A stretch of 64,000 nucleotides of DNA, from assembly GCA_001931875.2 (NCBI GenBank), contig MSJH02000556.1, forward strand, positions 333,968-397,967, written 5' to 3'. Both the position numbers and the translations under genes were made by a program. This document shows positions 22,483-34,758 of the stretch, in pieces (within the stretch, counting starts at the first letter, position 1; the number at the start of each line of letters is the position of its first letter). The notes under the pieces are model-generated. The model made no database searches and had not been told where the DNA came from. It was given only the letters and a program-made list of their open reading frames with translations. Origin of the DNA: Byssochlamys sp. IMV 00236 (Eukaryota > Ascomycota > Eurotiomycetes > Eurotiales > Thermoascaceae).

Positions 22483-23178
22483 GTTGTAAAGTTTAGACTT
22501 GTGTCTGTCTGGTTTCTTTCTTAAGGTTGTGCTTGTTAGTTGGAAGTGGTCGAATATGAGGAATCGAATATGGGGTATACCGTTTGTTTCTTCTGAGTGG
22601 ATAGGTAGGTACTGTACTTAAGAGGAATGTGTTTCCGGGATGATGAAGTAGAACTGCTCAGGACTCGGTACCAGGGATTAGCTTGACAAGATGATGATTG
22701 AATGAAGAACAGATGGACGAGAAGATAGGTATAATACTAGGGATCGTAACCTGGAAAGTTAGTTGGGAAGTGGTCACGCGAACCTCCAAGGTTCTTACTT
22801 TGACATTCTGTGCTCAAATTACCAACACGACGATTGCGTGACAAAGGGGCTCACTTACACAAGAGACAACAATTCTGTTCCCGGAATGCAGCGGTAGGGA
22901 AACACATTGCGATTGTTCGTCCCATGCTATTATTATTTCTATGGTTATTTCAATTCTGCTGCCTATCATAAATAGAGGCTTTACTGTAGATGGGGCGAGA
23001 TTGTTGAATTGGTAGTAGAATGAGCAGAATGCATGACGTATTTTATGATGTTTTGATTCCTTTCTCATGCCGCTGTTTTTGAAGCTCAGAGAGACAAGGA
23101 TATGAAGACATAGATCTTCTATCAACACCAAATGAATATAGTACTATACATGATCCAGGCAATGAACTGGGTCCTGGT
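22483..23178. other. Intergenic, 700 bp
   Basis: It lies upstream of the small gene and downstream of the CWF19-like gene. A 105-aa minus frame at 22814-23131 has no features and low-complexity AT-rich content. Nothing else is seen. Confidence 0.5.
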
Positions 23179-24900
23179 TCATTCCTCAAGGGAAAAGTCA
23201 AACTCCTTGAAGGCCTGCTTGAAACTCTCTGCGTCAGTTATCTCTTCTTCCTTGGACTGAATGTCGTCCTTCCAGTTTATCCGCTTCTCCAACTGCAGAA
23301 GCTTGGCCATGACCCTTCGCCCAAACTGCAGGTCGAAGCGAAAATCGGGACTAAGTGGAAGCAGTAAGCTCTTCTCTGAGCCCTTCTTTTCACCGCTAGT
23401 CCCCGCCTCCGCGTCTGTGTCTGTACCCGTTTCTGAAGGCGCCCATATCCAGACACGGAAAGAGTCTCCAGGTGGAGTGATCTCATCATTGGACGTTTCG
23501 AATTTCGGGTATTTCAGATTTTCTGCTTCGACTTTGAACGCTGCTTCTACCAGGCCATTCTTGACCATGTCTGAGGGCACCGGCAGAAATTGCCAATGGA
23601 TGTGGATGCCATTTCCGCGGCTAACTTCCCATGTGACAGCACCCAACTCGCCCTTTGCGCGTGTGCGAAGCATCGCATGTAAGGATGATCTATACCGTTG
23701 CATTTCATTGTAGGTGCCCAGCCGGGAATCCGAGTCGGAAATGGAGCTGAAAGTTGGGGAGTGTGTGAATGGAATTATCAATATATGCCCGGGAAAACCA
23801 AGGTGAGAGAATGTCTGTGGTGTTGGTAAAGGTCCTTTTGCTGTTGTGAGATAAGACTCATTCCCAATAGACGTTATGAGGTGTGTCGCGATATTGGGGT
23901 TTGATAAGCAGAAAAAGCATTCACCAGGACCGGGAGGAGGCCCCCTAGCACGTTTGCGCGGTCGTTGGTGGTTATCCTCACGAGCAAACCGCTGATATGA
24001 TTCGGTTTGACTCTGCAAGGCCCCACGCTTCGAGGCGACGGCTGAAAAGGGAGTAGCTGTAGCCCCTACAGGGACAGAGGTCGGAACAGGAGCCTTCGGA
24101 TCCAATGTAAAGGCATACATCCATTTTTGCTTGGTGGTCTTGCTGTAAGATGCTAGGTTGATGAAGCGCGTAAGAGGTTTCTCGTCGGGGGCGTCCTCAG
24201 TAGGCATATGAAAGAAAGGCTCTCTCTCGAAAAAGAAGTCGGCTGATGACGAGAAATGATAACGAGGTTTCAGCGTAGAGCAGACGTCAGCAACGCACTG
24301 CACGCTCTCCGGAACAGCTGTGCCTTCTGGCAGAGATACCTTGGACCCGGTCGTGATACCCTTGGGCCATTGGTTGGTAATCAAGACGTCGGCATTGTGG
24401 ACGCCAAAGAGAGCTCGAGCATCAGCTTCTGTATAGTGAGGATCGTACTTGCCGGTATTCTTAAGATCCGAAGTTGGATTGCTCTGTAGCTCTCCTCCAA
24501 GAGCCGCCAGTCGAATACCTTCAGAAGTTTTTAAAGTGCCGCGCTTTCCTAAATAATATAGGTTCGGGCAGACTTCATCGTCCGATTCAATCTTTTCGAT
24601 CACTCTTGTTGGAAGAGGACGACTGCCGATAGTAAAGTAAGTTGGCAAGGGGACGGCGATGTTCCCCTGCAGAAGGCCCGAGATTTCATCCAACTCTTGC
24701 TCACTGGAGCAATCCCCAAAGAGATCCCCAACAACAATAGCAAACGAAAAATTCTGCTTCACCTGCAGCTTAGCGAGCTTGGTGAAGACCTCTCGGAGGG
24801 CACAATTCACGTTCCCAACAACGACGCTAAAGAAAAGTGTGAGCGTCACTTACACTTCAAGTACAAGCGCAGTGGGTTTTACTTACATTTTGGAAGCCAT
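23179..24900 (-). CDS. drn1: CWF19-like / Drn1 protein (CwfJ family)
   Basis: Minus-strand exons 24900-24887 and 24826-23179 give 553 aa. The first exon holds only MASK plus two bases; splicing restores MASKIVVVGNVNCALREVF, the family N-terminus. The N-terminal 250 residues form the metallophosphoesterase-like domain of CWF19L1/Drn1 (FAIVVGDLFGD, VPTYFTIGS-like PLPTYFTIGS, NLYYLGKRGTL). A basic linker RPRKRARGPPPGPG leads to CwfJ_C_1, a HIT-like domain with ECFFCLSNP and RGNGIHIHWQFLPVP, where the H-x-H-x-Q pattern is kept. CwfJ_C_2 closes the protein. Drn1 assists Dbr1 lariat debranching and intron turnover. The gene is divergent from UTP20. Confidence 0.93.
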
Positions 24901-25368
24901 AACTGACGCTTGGGTGTCTATCCAGTCACTCTGCTGATTTCAATGGGGTAGATTATTGCGAAGCAAGCATGCTGTGAATGCCAATGTCCGTAGATCGAGT
25001 AGCATACAAGTAACTTCCTTGAGATGTCAAACCAGCAACACCATAGAAACTACTTCCTGAGTGCTAATACTCCCGTCAGTACTAGTAGTTTGTGAGCCAC
25101 AGAATGCTTCAGATCCCACTCATAGTTATTCGTTGCTTCGTTGCCATCATCCGCCTTTGGATAAAACGTAAGGAGCTTGGGCCACATGCATCACGTGAAC
25201 CAGTCACTTCCAAAAAGGGTTAGTCTGTGCACAGATTAAGCCCGACGCTATCTCCGCACGGAGAAAACTACACCCGCGACCGATGAACTTTTTTGAAGAT
25301 TCGGGGATTTCTCGAGCGGCTTGGATCTCACGTCTCAAGCGGTGCAACTTGTTCCCAGGTGTGCCAGG
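24901..25368. promoter_or_regulatory. Bidirectional promoter DRN1 / UTP20
   Basis: This 468-bp stretch separates the two divergent starts. A CCAAT word lies at 24982-24986. A TTG codon at 25321 is in frame with UTP20 but is not needed, because an ATG follows at 25369. Confidence 0.6.
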
Positions 25369-28300
25369 ATGGTGGCAGCTTCTTCTGGGTCGCGGGGAAA
25401 GCCCGCAAAAGTTGTGAAAAAAGGAACTGAAACCGCAAAAACGCACCGTTTCGAGCCCTTCTCCCAGCGCATCGCGAGACTCAAAATCGACCCGATCCAC
25501 CGTGTGCGCCGGCCAAGTTTCGGAGAAGAAGATGGCGACAACGAGACGTTTTCCCATTTCCGATCATCTCTCGAGCACTGGGGAGAGCTCAATCTCACCG
25601 ATAATTTTGTCCAGTTCGTGCGTCGAGTGAATTCGCTCTCTGAGAGTCTTCCGCAGATTTTATATCATGAAGAGAAGATAATGGGACTGTTGGTGGAATA
25701 TATCGATAAGAGAGATCAATTATCTATCGAACCGCTGCTGAGTCTGCTGGCTCAGTTTGCCAGAGATCTGGGTGTCCGCTTTGAAAAATACTTTGCGTCG
25801 GCCGTTACTCTGGTGGCGTCGGTTGCAGCATCTCATGCTAATGTCGAGGTCGTCGAGTGGAGTTTCACCTGCCTGGCTTGGATATTCAAATTTCTATCCC
25901 GACTCCTCGTTCCAGATTTGACACCCGTCTTGAATATCATGGCTCCATACCTAGGGAAGGAACGCCAAAAACCGTTCGTTGCCAGGTTCGCCGCCGAGTC
26001 CATGTCGTTCCTCATTCGCAAGGCTGGCCTTGTGTACTACAAGAACAAGCTGCCTCTTGAGCGGGCCGTTTCGTTCCTATTCAAGGATCTTCGGGAAGTG
26101 GAGGATTCACGATGCATAGATTCGTACAAAGAAGGATTGATGGTCATGTTCTCCGACGCTATAAAAGGAGTAAAAGGAGGAATTCATTCGAACGGAGCCG
26201 ACATCCTTCGCTGTATTCTCGACAACTTATCATCAAAAGAGGAGCTTCAGAGCGAACTAGCACAACAAGTGTTAAGTGGGATAGTAATCAACACTATCCA
26301 TCATACGTCCAGCGATACCTTCGGGCCTCTGCTTGATACGATAGAGACCCATGTCACCAGCGATGACTATGAGAACACCGCATTCCACGCTCAAATCTGC
26401 ACTCGGCTGATCTTCCTGTGTGTAAATACTCGGAAGGGATCAAGAGTGAAAAGCTGGAAGGGTGTTCACCGTAGTCTTATCACACTACTCCAGAGGTCTT
26501 TGAATTCTCCTGAAACCTTCCAGGATTGTCTCCCAGAGCTCTTGACGGCGGCTTCATTCTCGCTGCAACTTTCTCCTATGGATGAAATGCTTCCCTCTCT
26601 GCGTCAGATAATGGATGCTATCACTGACGAGCGCTTGTCGAAGCATTTCCTCTCTTTCTGCGCTACCTTTGCCGAGGCGGGCTCCGAAAGGTTTCGTGGC
26701 TTTATTCTCCCTTATTTCCAAAAGTAAGAAAGCATGTACTCCTTGTTACTCTTACGGCATACTAACAAATTATTTCTAGGTTTATGACTTCTCTCTGGCA
26801 GGATTACGAGTGCGAATTGTGCCATGCCCTGCTTCAGCTCAGTGAAGCAGGTTGTGTAACAGCTGAAATCTCTCGGCCTGGTTATGTTACCTGCCCACCG
26901 GCTTGGAAAAAGCACATCACGGAGAAGTTCGATAAGCCCCAATCCTCCCCAGAGGAAGTTTCCTTGCTACATGCATATTCAAAGCTTCCTGGCGCGATAT
27001 CTTTTTCTACCGAGCCGTCAATCTTACCCCAGCTTGTTCAAAGTCTGCACGACATGCTACTGTCATCTCTCCGTTCAGGGTCACCACATTCGCAGCCACT
27101 AGATGATTTTGCTTGTGGTCAAGGTTTCAAGACTTATGTCGATCTCGCCAGTCAGTTGGGTGCCGTTGACGAAGCCCTGTGGGATCCTATCAGCCAAGCT
27201 GCCCCGAAGTTTTCTCGCGTCTCACTCTTTCTAGAGGCCACTCTATCCTATATGTTGGCTCATAATGGCCCGATTAGCGTCGATGAGTCCACGCTTGAAC
27301 CGTTCGCCAATGCTTTGATCAGCAACCTTGCTGGTCCCTCGCATCAACTGAGGCTCGTGTCCCTGAAAATTTTGCGTGAATTGGTCACCAGGGCGCTCAA
27401 AGATGATGGCTCTCTCATCTCCATGGCAATTGAAATTGAAGAGAGTCCTTTGAGTCTGCAGACAGCAAGGTACCTCTCGATGCAGATTCGAAAGTTGGCA
27501 CTCGCATACCCCCAGGTGATATCTCATAGGTGGCTTCCGAAGCTTATTCCCTACTTCTGCTTCGGCTTGTTCTCCAAGAAGCTTGCGCCTCTGTGGGATG
27601 ATTCAGCCGAAGCCTTGAAGACTATGAGTGAACATGCCGTGGGAGAGGCTATTATTGCTGACATGGCAATCGGATGGCTGCAGGAACCTGGCAGCCCTCT
27701 CTCCAGCGAAGACCAAGATGACGACAACTATTTCCGCGCGACGGAGTTCCAGTGCTTCAACGTTTTAAAAATGGAGAAATACATTGCTTCCACATTCCGA
27801 CGGCCGGAAAATGCGGCAGCAATGCTACTGCACGAATTCGAACAGAAACATAACCCTTCAGCTATCATCCCGACCTGGCCTAGGTCTCATGCTCTGCGCG
27901 TCCTCAATGCCGCTCCTCAAATTGCAGAGAAACGCTCTCGCCAGATAGTCCCAATGTTTCTATCATGGGCTTCTCATGATGAGGATACTGTTACTCCTGA
28001 AGAAGGCTCCACCGTCACGCCTGATGGTCAGACCCAACCTCCTTGGGGCTTCAAGGATCGAATGGCGCTTCTGGCACTCTTTGGAAAGTTTATAAACCCC
28101 AAAGTACTGTACAAGGAGTCAGAAGTTCATGGCGCTCTTCGCAACCTTCTTTCCAATGGTGACTCTGAGATACAGAAGTCTGCCCTGAAAGCCCTGTTCA
28201 CCTGGAAGTCTCCCCATATCCTTCCTTACCAGGAAAATCTCCTTAACATACTTGACGAGTCTAGGTTCAGAGAGGAGCTTGCTGTCTTCGTACACGTTGG

Positions 28301-31300
28301 CAGGGAGGACAGTGTGATCGAAGACGAGCACAGAGCTGAGCTGCTTCCGGTCCTATTGAGGCTCCTTTACGGTCGAATGGTCTCACGAGTAGCCCAGCAT
28401 GGCGGTCAAGGTGGACAGGCTGGTCGGAGGAAAGCGATTCTGCGGACGCTGTCACAACTCTCTGACAAAGACTTTGATCTCTTCGTACAAATAGCATTCG
28501 GTGTTCTGGGTGAGCATCACCTCGTGGAAGAAGGCCATGTTCAGGAGCAACGGCTTGCGAATGAAATTGTCAGCCCAAGGAAGCAGATGGGTCTTTTGAG
28601 GATGATTGAGACCATGTTCGATACCCTTCAGAGTCGAATGCTTCCGTATACAGAACGATCGATGGACGTCGTTGTCTATTGCCTCGTTCGAGCTTGTCGA
28701 GCCCTCAAGGATGAGCCGACAGCAGATGTCGCTGACTCCCAGCTCGGGAACCTAGCTAATGTGGTCCGTGGAATTCGTCAACTCGCTATCCGTTGTCTTG
28801 ACTTGATATTCTCTGTATCGCCTGACACGGATTGGTCACAATACCTCCCTACCATTTTTGACGAAGTGATCAACCCGAGACTTGATAACTTCGCCATTGA
28901 GACAGCACAAGGCGTCTCCGGTCTCCTTCGCCTATTCCATACTTGGGCGTCTGCCCCCAAATCTGCTTTCTACCTTGTTCGGTACAACAAAGCCCTTCTT
29001 TCCAAAATAGTCGATTGTTTGGGAGTAGAATCCGCTCGTGATGAAGTGAAGATCTTCGTAATGGACCAGATTATAGTACCACTGGTCGGGTTGTCCACTG
29101 GCAAGTCCATTGAAGAGAAGGAAGAAATGGGAGATGTGCCGCCAGAGCAAATCCGTTCAGAAGTCCTTGCACCATACGTTGAATCAACTCTGTCTCACCT
29201 TGGGAATCTTCTGAAGCACAACCCTTCCCGCCCGCTCATGGTTTCTGGCGTCGAGACGTTGTCACTTCTTGCACCATGCGTTGAGTCTTCACGAGAGACT
29301 TCGAGCCTCATCAGTATTGCTACCTTTCTCCTTCGACAGCCGCCTGATCGTGTTTCTCCCAAGACGAAATCGGGCCTTCTTCGCATACTCCAGCACTTCT
29401 TGCCGCTGTACGATCCTCAGGGCGATGTAGCGCTTACGACACAAGTATTCGAAGCTATCTCATCAATGTTCGATTATTTCAAGGATGATCAGAACAGGGA
29501 AGTGCTTTCTAAAGTTCTTGCCGCATTTGCAAGCCATGACTCGGAGCTACAGGAGGTCGCCTCTCTATGCTCTGATCTCAATGCTGTATCCGCCCAGAGA
29601 CTTGATGAAGTGGATTACGAACGACGTCTCCAAGCCTTCACAAGAATCAACGAGGACTTGTGGAATGGCTTCAATGCTAAACAATGGCGACCTCTGCTGT
29701 TTAACATGCTCTTTCACATCAAAGATGAGGATGAGCTTGCGATAAGATCAAGCGCCTCCTATGGGTTGAGACGATTCGTGGAAAAAGCTGCACTAGGATC
29801 GGAGAACAATAATGCAGAGTTCGATTCGCTTGTCATGACTGTCTTACTGCCCACTTTGCGGAATGGAGTCAAACACAAATCAGAGATGATTCGGGCCGAA
29901 TTCGTCACCAGCCTGGGGTATTTCATCAAGTTGAACCCTACAATGCCAGCCGTTCAGGATATGCACGTGCTACTTGTTAGTGATGATGAGGAGGCCTCTT
30001 TCTTCAACAACATTCTCCATATCCAACAGCATCGTCGTACGCGTGCATTGCGTCGACTAGCTGGAGAAGCGGCTAAAGGGAAAATCCAGGCGTCCAACAT
30101 CAGCACTATCTTCATGCCTCTTATCGAGCACTATATTTTTGACCAGGCTGAAGATGAGAACGCACACAACTTGACCGCTGAGGCAGTTAGCACAATCGGT
30201 ACACTCGCAGAGTGGCTGGAATGGGTCCAATTCAGAGCTATATTCCGACGCTATCGAGCTTACATGGAAAGCAAATCGGAAACAGAAAAGAATGTCATTA
30301 GGCTCCTTGGACGGATGGCGGATGCACTATCCCATTCGATGGACCAGGCCAGAGCATCCCAGGATGTGGACGACGCAGAAATGGAGGATGTGGATCCTTC
30401 TGTACCATCAAAGACCACCCTTGCTAAGGCGTTGCCATCTGGTGCGAAAGTGGCAACAGAACTTACATCGCACTTTATCCCTTTCCTGACTAAATATATC
30501 CACCACAAGGATGAGGCCGAGGTCAGCTTGCGGTTACCGGTTGCAGTGACTACTGTCAAGCTTATCAAGCTTCTTCCTGAGGACGACCAGGTTATTCGTC
30601 TGCCCGCGGTCCTCTTGGATGTATGCAATGTCCTCCGCAGCCGTTCGCAAGAGTCCCGAGATATTGCTAGAAGGACTCTAGCGGACATTGCACTCATTCT
30701 TGGGCCTTCGCACTTCGGGTACATCTTGAGAGAGTTACGCAGTGCCTTAACTAGAGGATATCAGCTACACGTACTCTCATTCACGCTCCACTCGATTCTC
30801 GTTACTACCACCGATGACTTCAAGCAGGGCGACCTTGACCATTGTCTTGGCGAAATGGTGTCAGTGGTCATGGATGATATCTTCGGTACCACCGGTCAAG
30901 AGAAGGAGGCCGAAGAATATATCAGCAAAATGAAAGAGGTCAAGAGCAGCAAGAGTTATGACTCGATGGAGCTTCTAGCCAAAAATGCAACTGTCAGACA
31001 TCTGGCACACCTTATACGTCCACTCCAAGGCTTGTTACGAGAAAAGCTTACTTCAAACATCATGAAAAAAGTTGATGAACTCCTGAGACGAATTGGAGTT
31101 GGTCTTCTGAGAAACCCTGAAGCCGAGAGTCGCGACCTGCTAGTTTTCTGTTACGAAGTCATCAAGGAGTCATATGAAGACCCTAAAACAACAGCGCCCG
31201 AATCCACTATACCTGCCTCTCGCTTGCGTTTCTTAGTGAATCTCCCTGCGAAGAAGGGTGAAAAACGGGGCTCGACAACATCGTACGTGTACAAGTTGGC

Positions 31301-33296
31301 GCGGTTTTCACTTGACGTTCTTCGGTCGATTCTCAACAAGTACAGCTCGCTCCTAACAGCAAGCAATGTGGCTGGCTTCCTCCCGATGATTGGGGATTTC
31401 TTAGTTGATGCACACGAGGAGGTCAAAATCTCTTCCCTCCGTCTCCTGTCTACCATCATCAAACTGCCGCTTCCTGATCTGGACAAGAATTCGCACGTCT
31501 ATCTGACAGAGGCTGTTAAGCTGATTAAGGAGGCGCCGAGTACGAACACAGAAGCAGCCCAGGCCTCTCTGAAGCTCATAGCGGCCATGCTGCGTGAGAG
31601 GAAGTCGACAACCCTCAAGGATGGTCATCTAGCGTTCCTTCTCAAGCGCCTGACATCCGACATCGAGGAGCCTGATCGTCAGGGAGTCACCTTCAATTTC
31701 ATCAGGGCTGTGATGGCACGCAAGTTCGTCGTACCTGAGATGTACGAGCTGATGGACAACATTGCGACTATGATGGTAACCAATCAGACTCGCAGCGCAC
31801 GAGACCTCGCGCGAGGCGTATACGTCCACTTTCTCCTTGAGTATCCTCAGGCCAAGAATCGCTGGGCCAAACAGCTAGCGTTTCTGGCGAAGAACTTTGA
31901 TTTCCAATATCAGGAAGGGCGCCAGTCCGTCATGGAAGCCGTGCATATGCTGCTGGCCAAGACTGGTGACGAACTCGCTCAAGATATTGTTGGAACCTTC
32001 TTCTTACCCGTGGTCATGGTTATGGCAAATGATGACTCCCCCGAGTGCCGTGAAATGGCTGGAGTGCTACTCGGAGAGCTTTATCGCCGGGCTGATAGAG
32101 AGCAGATGAGCGCCATTCTCAGACCGCTGCACTCTTGGCTCGAGCAAACCGACAACATGCTGCTCACTAGCACTGGCCTTCAGGCAATGAGGATATTTTT
32201 CGACCCCGAAGTGACAGAAAAGGAGAAGGAAGCTCGATTTGTGATCAGCGTACTTCCCAGCATCATTGAGCCGATTGAGAACCAAGAAAGCGAAAACTGG
32301 GAGGTCCTCTACTTTGCTCTTCAACTTTTCACCAAGCTTTGCAAAACGGTACCCTCCATCGCCCTTGCGCAAGAATGTGCCCCCATCTGGTCTCATGTGC
32401 GAGAGTCACTGTTCTTCCCTCATGCGTGGGTCAAGACATGCGCCGCCAATCTTGTTGGCCTCTGGCTGGCGGATTTGGCCAAGGCAAATGCTGCATCTGG
32501 CTACGGAGCAGTCCCTCTAGTGGGTTCGTCAGGTCTGAAGCTTGAGAAGGAGGCGATGTTGCAATTGATCCGCGCTAGCACACGTTGTCTTCGTACGCCA
32601 GGTATTAGCGAAGAGCTGGCCATGCAAACAGTCCGAAACATTATCTTCCTCGGTCGCTGCTTTGCCCAGAACAAGCTCGAATTCTCCAAGGCGGGACCTG
32701 GAGAAGCTGAAGCCGATGAGGCGAATGAGGAGAGTAACTCTGGCGAAGAGGACCAGGACCAGGACAACGTCAACGACACGGGCTCATCCACGAAGTCCGC
32801 CATTCAGTATATCTTCCAACAGGTTTCCCTTATCCTGCGTCGCGAGACTCTCACGACAAAGGCTGAGTCGTTGATTCCGAAGACCGCATCCATGGGTCTG
32901 CTTGCTGCACTCTGTCGCCATCTCGATACGGAGCAAATCATGCCATCACTACCGGTAATTCTGCTACCACTGCAGCATCTTACCGATCAATCTATCCCTG
33001 CACCGCGTTCCTCGGACCGCGATTTCCAGGAGGTGTATAAGGCCCTTGTCAGCAACGCACATGAAGTCCTGGATCTCTTGCAAAAGAAGCTCGGAACCAC
33101 GGAGTATGTGGCGCAAATGGCACGCGTCCAGGAATCGATCAAAGAACGGCGTGAGGGACGCAGAGTCAAGAGACGTATTGAGGCTGTCGCAGACCCCGAA
33201 AAGGTCGGACGCGAAAAGAAGAGGAGGAACGAGCGCAAGCGGGAGAAGAGAAAGGAGAAGGGTCTTGAATTTAGAGGAAAGAGAAGGGGTTGGTAG
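25369..33296 (+). CDS. UTP20: U3 snoRNP / SSU processome scaffold protein Utp20 (DRIM)
   Basis: Exons 25369-26723 and 26780-33296 give 2623 aa, the usual size of Utp20. The protein is a very large HEAT-repeat scaffold of the small-subunit processome needed for early 18S rRNA processing in the nucleolus. The N-terminus has HRFEPFSQRIARLKIDPIHRV and an LNLTDNFVQFVR segment. The body is helical repeats throughout, with an acidic loop near the end (EADEANEESNSGEEDQDQD). The last 50 residues are strongly basic (RRVKRRIEAVADPEKVGREK onward), fitting nucleolar and RNA binding. The start at 25369 is chosen as the first ATG; the frame is open slightly further upstream without an ATG. The 56-nt intron splits a Lys codon. 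Confidence 0.95.
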
Positions 33297-33678
33297 ATGT
33301 TTATACATAAACATAATGTGTCAATTATGCTGAGCAGGGCTGGCGTTTTGAGGAAAACTAAAATTTTTAGATAGAATTGGCATGAACGGAGATGGTTATA
33401 TTATGTGCTAATGATACATAGAGTCTATGTCGATATGTACATAGTGTATACAAGATGACGAAAAAGAAAAGGTATTCATGCGAGATCCTTTTCCAGTGGG
33501 CTCCCATTACCACCGGCAAGCATAGACACTTTTCCTTCATCCATACGTACTCAGAAAACCCGTCAACTCCTGAACTCGCCGCAAAAGTATCGTAAGATAT
33601 GCAATGTAGAACTGCAACAGGAGACACGCATAGGATTTCTCCTGGGGCTGAAGATCATGACAGTTCCGTTAACAATCA
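33297..33678. other. Convergent intergenic region UTP20 / ZIM17
   Basis: A 382-bp 3' region, AT-rich, with no coding signal. Confidence 0.5.
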
Positions 33679-34263
33679 TCACTGCTCGCCAGCCTTTTCA
33701 GACTGCTCCTGAGTCTGCTTCGGGTTCGAAGTGCCATCATCCCAGAACTCCATGTCGCCATCCACATAGCCCTTCTTCAGCTTCCTGCCATCTTTCTTCA
33801 AGATATCCTCCAGCGTGCTCTTCTTGTCCATGAAGATGCCCAGATGATCGCTGATCACATGTCGGTTGGAACAAGTCGGGCAACGGATCAAGACTGTGCC
33901 GCGATGGTAGCCATGCTTGGACATTTGGTGCGAGGAACGGTCGCCGCATGGTTTGCAGGTAAATGTGATCTGGTACATGGGCTCTTGCGCCCGACGTGCT
34001 TTGTTCTGCTCGGCATTTTCTGCGTCTGTAGATTCGGAGGTGGCACGGTCGGTAAGAGGACGAGGATCGCGAGTCTTGGGCGCTTCAGAGGATGCGAAGG
34101 ATCTGGAAAGAGAGGGGATCACAGCTTGCTTCTGTCTGAAAATGCTGGCAGATAGTAATGGCGACTGCGACTGTGATCGCGACAGTATGCTGGGAGCTGA
34201 GGCTCGGGGAAAGAGGCGACTCTGGCCGCGGAGGACGTGCCGCAAAGCCGGTGATGCACGCAT
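33679..34263 (-). CDS. ZIM17: Mitochondrial Hsp70 escort protein, DNL-type zinc finger (Zim17/Tim15)
   Basis: A single exon of 194 aa. Zim17 keeps matrix Hsp70 soluble and supports import through the TIM23 motor. The N-terminus MRASPALRHVLRGQSRLFPR is rich in Arg, Ser and Ala without acids, a typical mitochondrial presequence. The DNL domain has Cys103-x2-Cys106 (TFTCKPCGDRSSHQMSKHGYHRGTVLIRCP...) and Cys128-x2-Cys131, then NRHVISDHLGIF. Behind it is an acidic DMEFWDDGT tail. The frame stays open upstream to about 34506, but the residues there are not presequence-like and the Met at 34263 fits the family, so I chose it. It is divergent from the cullin gene. Confidence 0.93.
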   Translation of the reverse strand: MRASPALRHVLRGQSRLFPRASAPSILSRSQSQSPLLSASIFRQKQAVIPSLSRSFASSEAPKTRDPRPLTDRATSESTDAENAEQNKARRAQEPMYQITFTCKPCGDRSSHQMSKHGYHRGTVLIRCPTCSNRHVISDHLGIFMDKKSTLEDILKKDGRKLKKGYVDGDMEFWDDGTSNPKQTQEQSEKAGEQ

Positions 34264-34758
34264 TATGACTCGAATATGAAGTGAAGATACAGTTGCGATA
34301 GTAATTCTGGTAAGTACCGACAGACGCACCTGGTGTTCTCGCGTATTCCAGCTGCGGTAGAGATGTTTCTGGTGGTTAATCAATGATAATGATGATAAAC
34401 TATCGGAAACGGCGTCGCTCGAGGCAGAAAAGCCGCCGGAGATAAGTTGTTCCTGGGCTTTTCTCCGCGGCGAAAGCGAGAGCATCTCCATGTTCAAGTA
34501 GAGCATCTACTGAGACCAACGACCATTCTCGGCGAGAAACAGTCAGAGACCTTCAGTGCAGGCGAATGGAGTTCTGGTTAGAAGTTTCCTCTCTCCCTGT
34601 CAGCCTCACTTCACTGCTCCCTGCGTTGCGCAGCTATCTTCCCAACGCATCTATCTACCTCACTATCTCCGGCCGCTTTGACTGCCCCGCCCTCGAGTCT
34701 GTTCAGAGATAATACAGCACATTTTTCGATATAGCCTTCCAAGGAAGACACGTACACT
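34264..34758. promoter_or_regulatory. Bidirectional promoter ZIM17 / cullin-3
   Basis: A 495-bp intergenic stretch between divergent starts. Part of it is open in the ZIM17 frame. CT-rich words at 34585-34670 may belong to the cullin leader. Confidence 0.55.
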
